Positions 6,500 through 9,453 of a stretch of 9,453 nucleotides of DNA are shown in pieces. Below the pieces are notes generated by a model. It was not told the origin of the DNA, made no database searches, and was given only the letters and a program-made list of their open reading frames with translations. The stretch lies in contig CAKRRX010000102.1 of assembly GCA_934394595.1 (NCBI GenBank), forward strand, positions 1 through 9,453. The letters run 5' to 3'. The translations under genes and the position numbers were made by a program. The DNA is from an uncultured Blautia sp. Its GTDB lineage: Bacteria > Bacillota > Clostridia > Lachnospirales > Lachnospiraceae. Position 1 is the first letter of the stretch, and every line of letters starts with the position of its first letter.

Positions 6500-7489
6500 T
6501 TATAAATCTCCCGGCGTAAAAAACCAGCCCTCTTTTTTGGATGATACTTCCGGTTCTTTTTCTGGTTCTTTTGTGGGTGCAGCCACTTCTGCAGCCTTGA
6601 TTTTTTCCTCTTCTGGTGCCTTCTTTTCCTCTTTTTTGTCCAGAATATTAAATACCTGATCCATGGACAGCCTTTTTTTCGGATTCTGCTCCAGCATTCC
6701 ACCAATCATCCTGCGCAGCTTCTGGGGCAGTTTTGGGGACAGAATCAGTTCCTGGTCATCCAGCACTGCTTCAAAGGCGTAATCATACTCACTAGTATCA
6801 AATCCCGGCATTTTTCCGGTAAGATATTGATGAAAAAGAATGCCCAGTGCAAACACATCCAGCTTACATGTCAGCTCTGCCTCTTCCCCACAGATAAACT
6901 GGCAGGCCTCCGGTGCCAGATATACCTGGTCGCCTCCCAGCTCATTCTCCGACTGCGGCGGGGCATTCTCAAAAAAGCTACAATCAAAATCAATCAGCTT
7001 TCCTACAAGATTTCCCGTCTTTGTCTGTTTTAATAAAATATTCGTTTCCTTTATGTCGGCATGAACAACATGTGCCTCATGAAGCTTTTTCACCCCATGG
7101 GCAATGGTTTTACACAAAAGTACCCTTTGCTCTGCTGGAAGTGCGGCCACATCTTCCGGGGATAGCTTCTGGGCATCTATCCTCTGTGTTGCAATATAAT
7201 AATGGGAATCATACCGAAAAAATTCATGAATCTGAATAAGATTTCCGTCAGATGCCTGATGAATGGCTTCGTATAGCCTTTTCTTTTTTTCCTGATACTC
7301 CTGACAGTCTTTTATCCTCTGTTTTTGCAATGCTGAGGAAATAGAGTCTCCCATAGGATACACCGGATTCAAAAATTCCTTCAGGAAGTAGGTTTTTCCT
7401 TCCTTCACTGCGTAGGTCCACCTGGAAAAACCGGCGTTTTTATTTTGAAAGGGCGCGAGTAATTTATACTGATTGATCATATCTTCCAT
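6500..7489 (-). CDS. Ser/Thr protein kinase with DFD motif and charged C-terminal tail
   Basis: This 329-residue protein carries a eukaryotic-like protein kinase domain at about 8-283. Visible are the ATP-anchoring lysine K37 in FLKEF, the catalytic loop HADIKETN (143-150: D145, K147, N150), LIDFD (165-169) at the metal-binding position, APE (192-194), D211 in DVFALG and the late R273. The magnesium motif reads DFD rather than DFG, and the Gly-rich loop (around QNKNAGFS, 15-22) is degenerate. The catalytic residues are otherwise kept, so it is probably active. From about 284 a Lys/Glu/Pro/Ala-rich disordered tail ends in a short hydrophobic tip (WFFTPGDL). There is no membrane segment or extracellular sensor, unlike PASTA kinases. 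It follows the PP2C gene by 24 bases, with GGGAG nine bases before the first ATG. It is likely the writer enzyme of the triad; its substrates are unknown. Confidence 0.94.
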   Translation of the reverse strand: MEDMINQYKLLAPFQNKNAGFSRWTYAVKEGKTYFLKEFLNPVYPMGDSISSALQKQRIKDCQEYQEKKKRLYEAIHQASDGNLIQIHEFFRYDSHYYIATQRIDAQKLSPEDVAALPAEQRVLLCKTIAHGVKKLHEAHVVHADIKETNILLKQTKTGNLVGKLIDFDCSFFENAPPQSENELGGDQVYLAPEACQFICGEEAELTCKLDVFALGILFHQYLTGKMPGFDTSEYDYAFEAVLDDQELILSPKLPQKLRRMIGGMLEQNPKKRLSMDQVFNILDKKEEKKAPEEEKIKAAEVAAPTKEPEKEPEVSSKKEGWFFTPGDL

Positions 7490-7513
7490 TTCTCTTTGTT
7501 CTCCCTTCCAAAC

Positions 7514-8467
7514 TTATCTCAGGTACCGCTGGTAGGGTACCTTGTATTCCTCCCACAGCTCCTGTACTTCTTTTTCCTGCTTTTCCATAACCGAAATATA
7601 CTTTTTTTCCAGAAAATGAAGTCTGTTTTCAAAAAATCTCCTGGTTGTAGGAAAATCTCCGAAAAAAAAGCTCATCATCCCCATGGTCAGATCATCTCCG
7701 GCATACTCACCCATCTCTTCTTCCAGATTTCTTTTGAATTCTTCCGGTGTTTTGCCATTTACCAGTGTTTTCACCAGCAGGTATTCAAACTCCATAGGTG
7801 AAGAAACATAGCCAAAGCATCCATCTGTAGCGGCAAAAAGCAACGCCGGCTGTGTCAGCAAAATCGTTTTCGAATGGATCTGGAAATTGCCGTCGGAGGA
7901 CAACACATTATTCATCGCCCCGTCACAGGTAAGGTTTTCCAGTGCATCCGTCACATCGGTATCATCTACTGTCAGCTGCGCCAAACCGTCAGAATCCAGA
8001 AGATAGACCCTGGAATCCCCTGCCCAGAAAATATGTGCCAAAATTCCCTCAGAAACTTTCTTCGCATAAACCATGGCCAAAGTGGTTGGAAATTTTCGCA
8101 CCATGGAACCTCTGATTTTGATTCTCTCAACTGCATATTTCTCGCAAATGGCATAGGCTTTTTCAATGTATGTTTTCAGATTCTTTGTCATCTCACCTGC
8201 AGAATCCGTGTTTTTCCCTTTACAAAAGAACCAGTCGTGAACGGCTCCGCTCACAGCCCGGGATGCAATATATGCTCCGGTATGGCCATCAAATTTTTCA
8301 TATCTTCTGGCTCCCAGGCCACCGCATCCATCAAATACTCCTACCAGCGCACATCCCTCATCTGTTGCACAAAAGAAACTGTCCTCTCCTAGATTTTCCC
8401 TGGCCATCCTGTTAATTGTAAAAATAGTGTCCAGACAATCTTCAAAACAAATGTTTTGTTCGTTCAT
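7514..8467 (-). CDS. PP2C-family protein Ser/Thr phosphatase
   Basis: This 317-residue protein has the full PP2C (PPM) core: the ENLGED segment (24-29), VFDGCGG (44-50), FPTTLAMV (126-133), AGDSRVYLL (149-157), ATDG (213-216) and GDDLT (257-261). The metal-binding acids, including D46, D215 and D259, are in place, so it should be an active Mn/Mg-dependent phosphatase removing phosphate from Ser/Thr. It has no membrane segment. After the catalytic domain (ending near 270) there is an extension of roughly 47 residues rich in aromatic and charged residues, ending PYQRYLR, which may be a helical docking tail. The gene lies between the VWA gene (15-base gap) and the kinase gene (24-base gap), so it most likely reverses that kinase's phosphorylation. 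The ribosome site is modest (AAGGAT about 11 bases before the ATG), consistent with translational coupling to the VWA gene. Confidence 0.95.
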   Translation of the reverse strand: MNEQNICFEDCLDTIFTINRMARENLGEDSFFCATDEGCALVGVFDGCGGLGARRYEKFDGHTGAYIASRAVSGAVHDWFFCKGKNTDSAGEMTKNLKTYIEKAYAICEKYAVERIKIRGSMVRKFPTTLAMVYAKKVSEGILAHIFWAGDSRVYLLDSDGLAQLTVDDTDVTDALENLTCDGAMNNVLSSDGNFQIHSKTILLTQPALLFAATDGCFGYVSSPMEFEYLLVKTLVNGKTPEEFKRNLEEEMGEYAGDDLTMGMMSFFFGDFPTTRRFFENRLHFLEKKYISVMEKQEKEVQELWEEYKVPYQRYLR

Positions 8468-8482
8468 TTTTTCTTTTATCCT

Positions 8483-9178
8483 TTATATGGAATTGCAAAT
8501 AGCGTCCAAAATTTCCGTATACTCAATCTTTGACAGGCCCTGATCATTGTCCTCTGTTACTGCATGGATCACATTGTTCCAATTGTCCCGGATATTGCTC
8601 CAGCCTGGTTTATCCGGTGCAAAAATCAGAAGTCTCTTTGCATTTTCATCCATCAGGCCAGGTGCATTTTTGCTTCCCCACCATTCTGTAAGCCTGTCAA
8701 AATCCTCTGGCATTCCACTTGGATAATTTTTTACTCTTTTTCCAAATCCAAGGGCATGGGTTCCATCATCAGACCACACCACGATTACATGCCTTCTCTT
8801 TGCTGCATTATTGCTCCAGTCAGACTTCATTGCGTAGGCAAGGGCTTCCAGGCCATCCTCAGGGTCATCTCCGCCGCCAGACGGAACAATACTCTTGATA
8901 CATCTTTCAAACTCATCTGCCTGTTCTGGCAGGTTAAAGAAATTAGTCACCATCATTGCATTCTCCCGGTCATAATAATAATCGCGGAATGCAACGATCC
9001 GAATCCGAAGCTGGCTGACCTTTTTTCCTTTTTCATCCATCTCCTTCTGGAAATCCTGGTAGAAATTAAGTGCATTGCTCTTTACCTTGTCCAAAATCGG
9101 ATCCATACTCATAGTCGCATCAATGCAAAACACAAGATCTACCTCGTATGACATTTTGTTTTTGTAGTTACTGCCCAT
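8483..9178 (-). CDS. VWA-domain protein of a VWA/PP2C/kinase triad (TerY-like)
   Basis: This 231-residue protein is almost entirely a von Willebrand factor A domain. Strand beta-1 (VDLVFCID, about 13-20) leads into a metal-ion-dependent adhesion site (MIDAS) of the form D20-A-T-M-S24, with Thr in place of the first Ser of the classic DxSxS. A Gly/Asp-rich loop, GGGDDPED (101-108), and the late WSDDGTH motif (135-141) supply the other likely metal-binding positions. There is no signal peptide or membrane segment, so it should be cytoplasmic. VWA domains bind a partner protein through the metal site. In the TerY-P type of triad they occur with a PP2C phosphatase and a kinase, exactly as here. 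The start is supported by GGGAGGAG just upstream of the ATG. The phosphatase gene follows after 15 bases. The family call is firm; the partner is unknown. Confidence 0.9.
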   Translation of the reverse strand: MGSNYKNKMSYEVDLVFCIDATMSMDPILDKVKSNALNFYQDFQKEMDEKGKKVSQLRIRIVAFRDYYYDRENAMMVTNFFNLPEQADEFERCIKSIVPSGGGDDPEDGLEALAYAMKSDWSNNAAKRRHVIVVWSDDGTHALGFGKRVKNYPSGMPEDFDRLTEWWGSKNAPGLMDENAKRLLIFAPDKPGWSNIRDNWNNVIHAVTEDNDQGLSKIEYTEILDAICNSI

Positions 9179-9201
9179 TCTTTTGTCTCCTCCCTTATTC
9201 T

Positions 9202-9453
9202 CTAATTCTCCTGACTGTCCTCTGAAATCTCAGTATCGGTTTTTGTTTCCAGATCGTCCCTCTTACTTTCTTTTGCTTCTTCTGTGGATTTGGAATCCTG
9301 TTGGGGTTTATCTGTTACAGAAGGCTGCGCTTTTTTTGAATCCTTATCTTCGTCCTTGGTGTCTTCTTGGGTATCCTTGTTGGGGGTATCTGTTACTGAA
9401 GGCTGCGCTTTTTTTAAATCCTTACCATCGTCCTTGGTGTCTTCTTGGGTATC
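9202..9453 (-). CDS. C-terminal tail of an unidentified protein, with tandem repeats (partial, 5' end outside window)
   Basis: Reading the minus strand from the right edge gives 83 open codons ending in TAG at 9204-9202, so this is the end of a gene that starts outside the window. What is visible is a very hydrophilic, Lys/Asp/Glu/Thr-rich tail with no hydrophobic core, which is probably disordered. It starts with two copies of a 26-residue unit (DTQEDTKD...KKAQPSVTD...), followed by about 31 non-repeated acidic residues ending in DSQEN. The stop lies 23 bases before the VWA start, so it is probably co-transcribed with the signalling triad. The function of the missing N-terminal part cannot be judged. 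The charged tail resembles in composition the C-terminal tail of the kinase two genes downstream, but I see no sequence homology between them. Reading frame confidence is high; identity is unknown. Confidence 0.8.
   Translation of the reverse strand, partial: DTQEDTKDDGKDLKKAQPSVTDTPNKDTQEDTKDEDKDSKKAQPSVTDKPQQDSKSTEEAKESKRDDLETKTDTEISEDSQEN
9298..9453 (-). repeat. Two 78-bp tandem repeats in coding sequence
   Basis: Two adjacent 78-base units lie at 9376-9453 and 9298-9375. By manual comparison they match at about 69 of 78 positions, and the first 26 bases of each (read on the minus strand) are identical. The unit length is a multiple of three and keeps the frame, encoding a 26-residue repeat. 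The window edge falls exactly on a unit boundary, so more copies may lie outside. Confidence 0.9.

Noticed and set aside
7521..7542. Inverted repeat AGGTACC / GGTACCT near the end of the phosphatase gene
   Set aside because: Each arm contains a palindrome and both lie within codons for the conserved-looking KVPYQRYLR end. A 7-bp stem with an 8-base loop in coding DNA is probably chance.
8564..9151. Plus-strand open frame (195 codons) opposite the VWA gene
   Set aside because: Antisense shadow; the minus-strand product has clear VWA motifs and a good ribosome site. The same applies to the plus-strand frame at 7874-8392 opposite the phosphatase.
8483..9178. A tellurite-resistance (Ter) operon
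   Set aside because: The VWA protein fits a TerY-P triad, but no TerB, TerC, TerD or TerZ-type sequence is visible. Calling tellurite resistance would overreach.
1..9453. CRISPR arrays, insertion sequences, tRNA or rRNA genes
   Set aside because: Coding frames fill nearly all of the window. I saw no spaced short repeats, transposase motifs, terminal inverted repeats or tRNA-like folds.

Overview
The window reads as one continuous block of minus-strand genes, ten in all (eight complete, one cut at each end). They are packed with gaps of 3 to 51 bases apart from a single 129-base spacer. Nothing on the plus strand looks like a real gene. Strong AGGAGG-type ribosome sites, an Flp1-like pilin, a monoderm-style Tad gene set without secretin or outer-membrane genes, and a very large TadG-like protein of the kind seen in gut Clostridia suggest a Firmicute, most likely a Lachnospiraceae-type bacterium. 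That assignment is inference from gene content.

In transcription order (right to left), the window opens with the end of an unidentified protein whose charged tail carries a 26-residue tandem repeat (9453-9202). A three-gene signalling set follows: a von Willebrand factor A (VWA) protein (9178-8483), a PP2C-type Ser/Thr phosphatase (8467-7514) and a Ser/Thr protein kinase with a disordered charged tail (7489-6500). This VWA + PP2C + kinase order matches the known 'TerY-P triad' type of phospho-signalling module, although no other Ter gene is visible here.

A 129-base spacer with a perfect 9-bp hairpin and a repeated element separates the triad from a small zinc-ribbon membrane protein (6370-5924). 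Then comes a Tad (tight adherence, type IVb/Flp) pilus assembly line: the secretion ATPase TadA/CpaF (5902-4658), the inner-membrane platform proteins TadB (4651-3827) and TadC (3817-2948), an Flp1-like pilin (2896-2672), a TadE-like pseudopilin (2668-1985) and a large TadG-like protein (1958 to beyond the left edge). No prepilin peptidase, TadZ or RcpC/CpaB is present in the window.

Taken together, the window joins a kinase/phosphatase/VWA switch to a Gram-positive Tad pilus machine, with a zinc-ribbon membrane protein between them. The most interesting hypothesis is that reversible Ser/Thr phosphorylation controls assembly or activity of the pilus, by analogy with kinase/phosphatase control of type VI secretion. 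The DNA shows the linkage but does not prove the functional connection.
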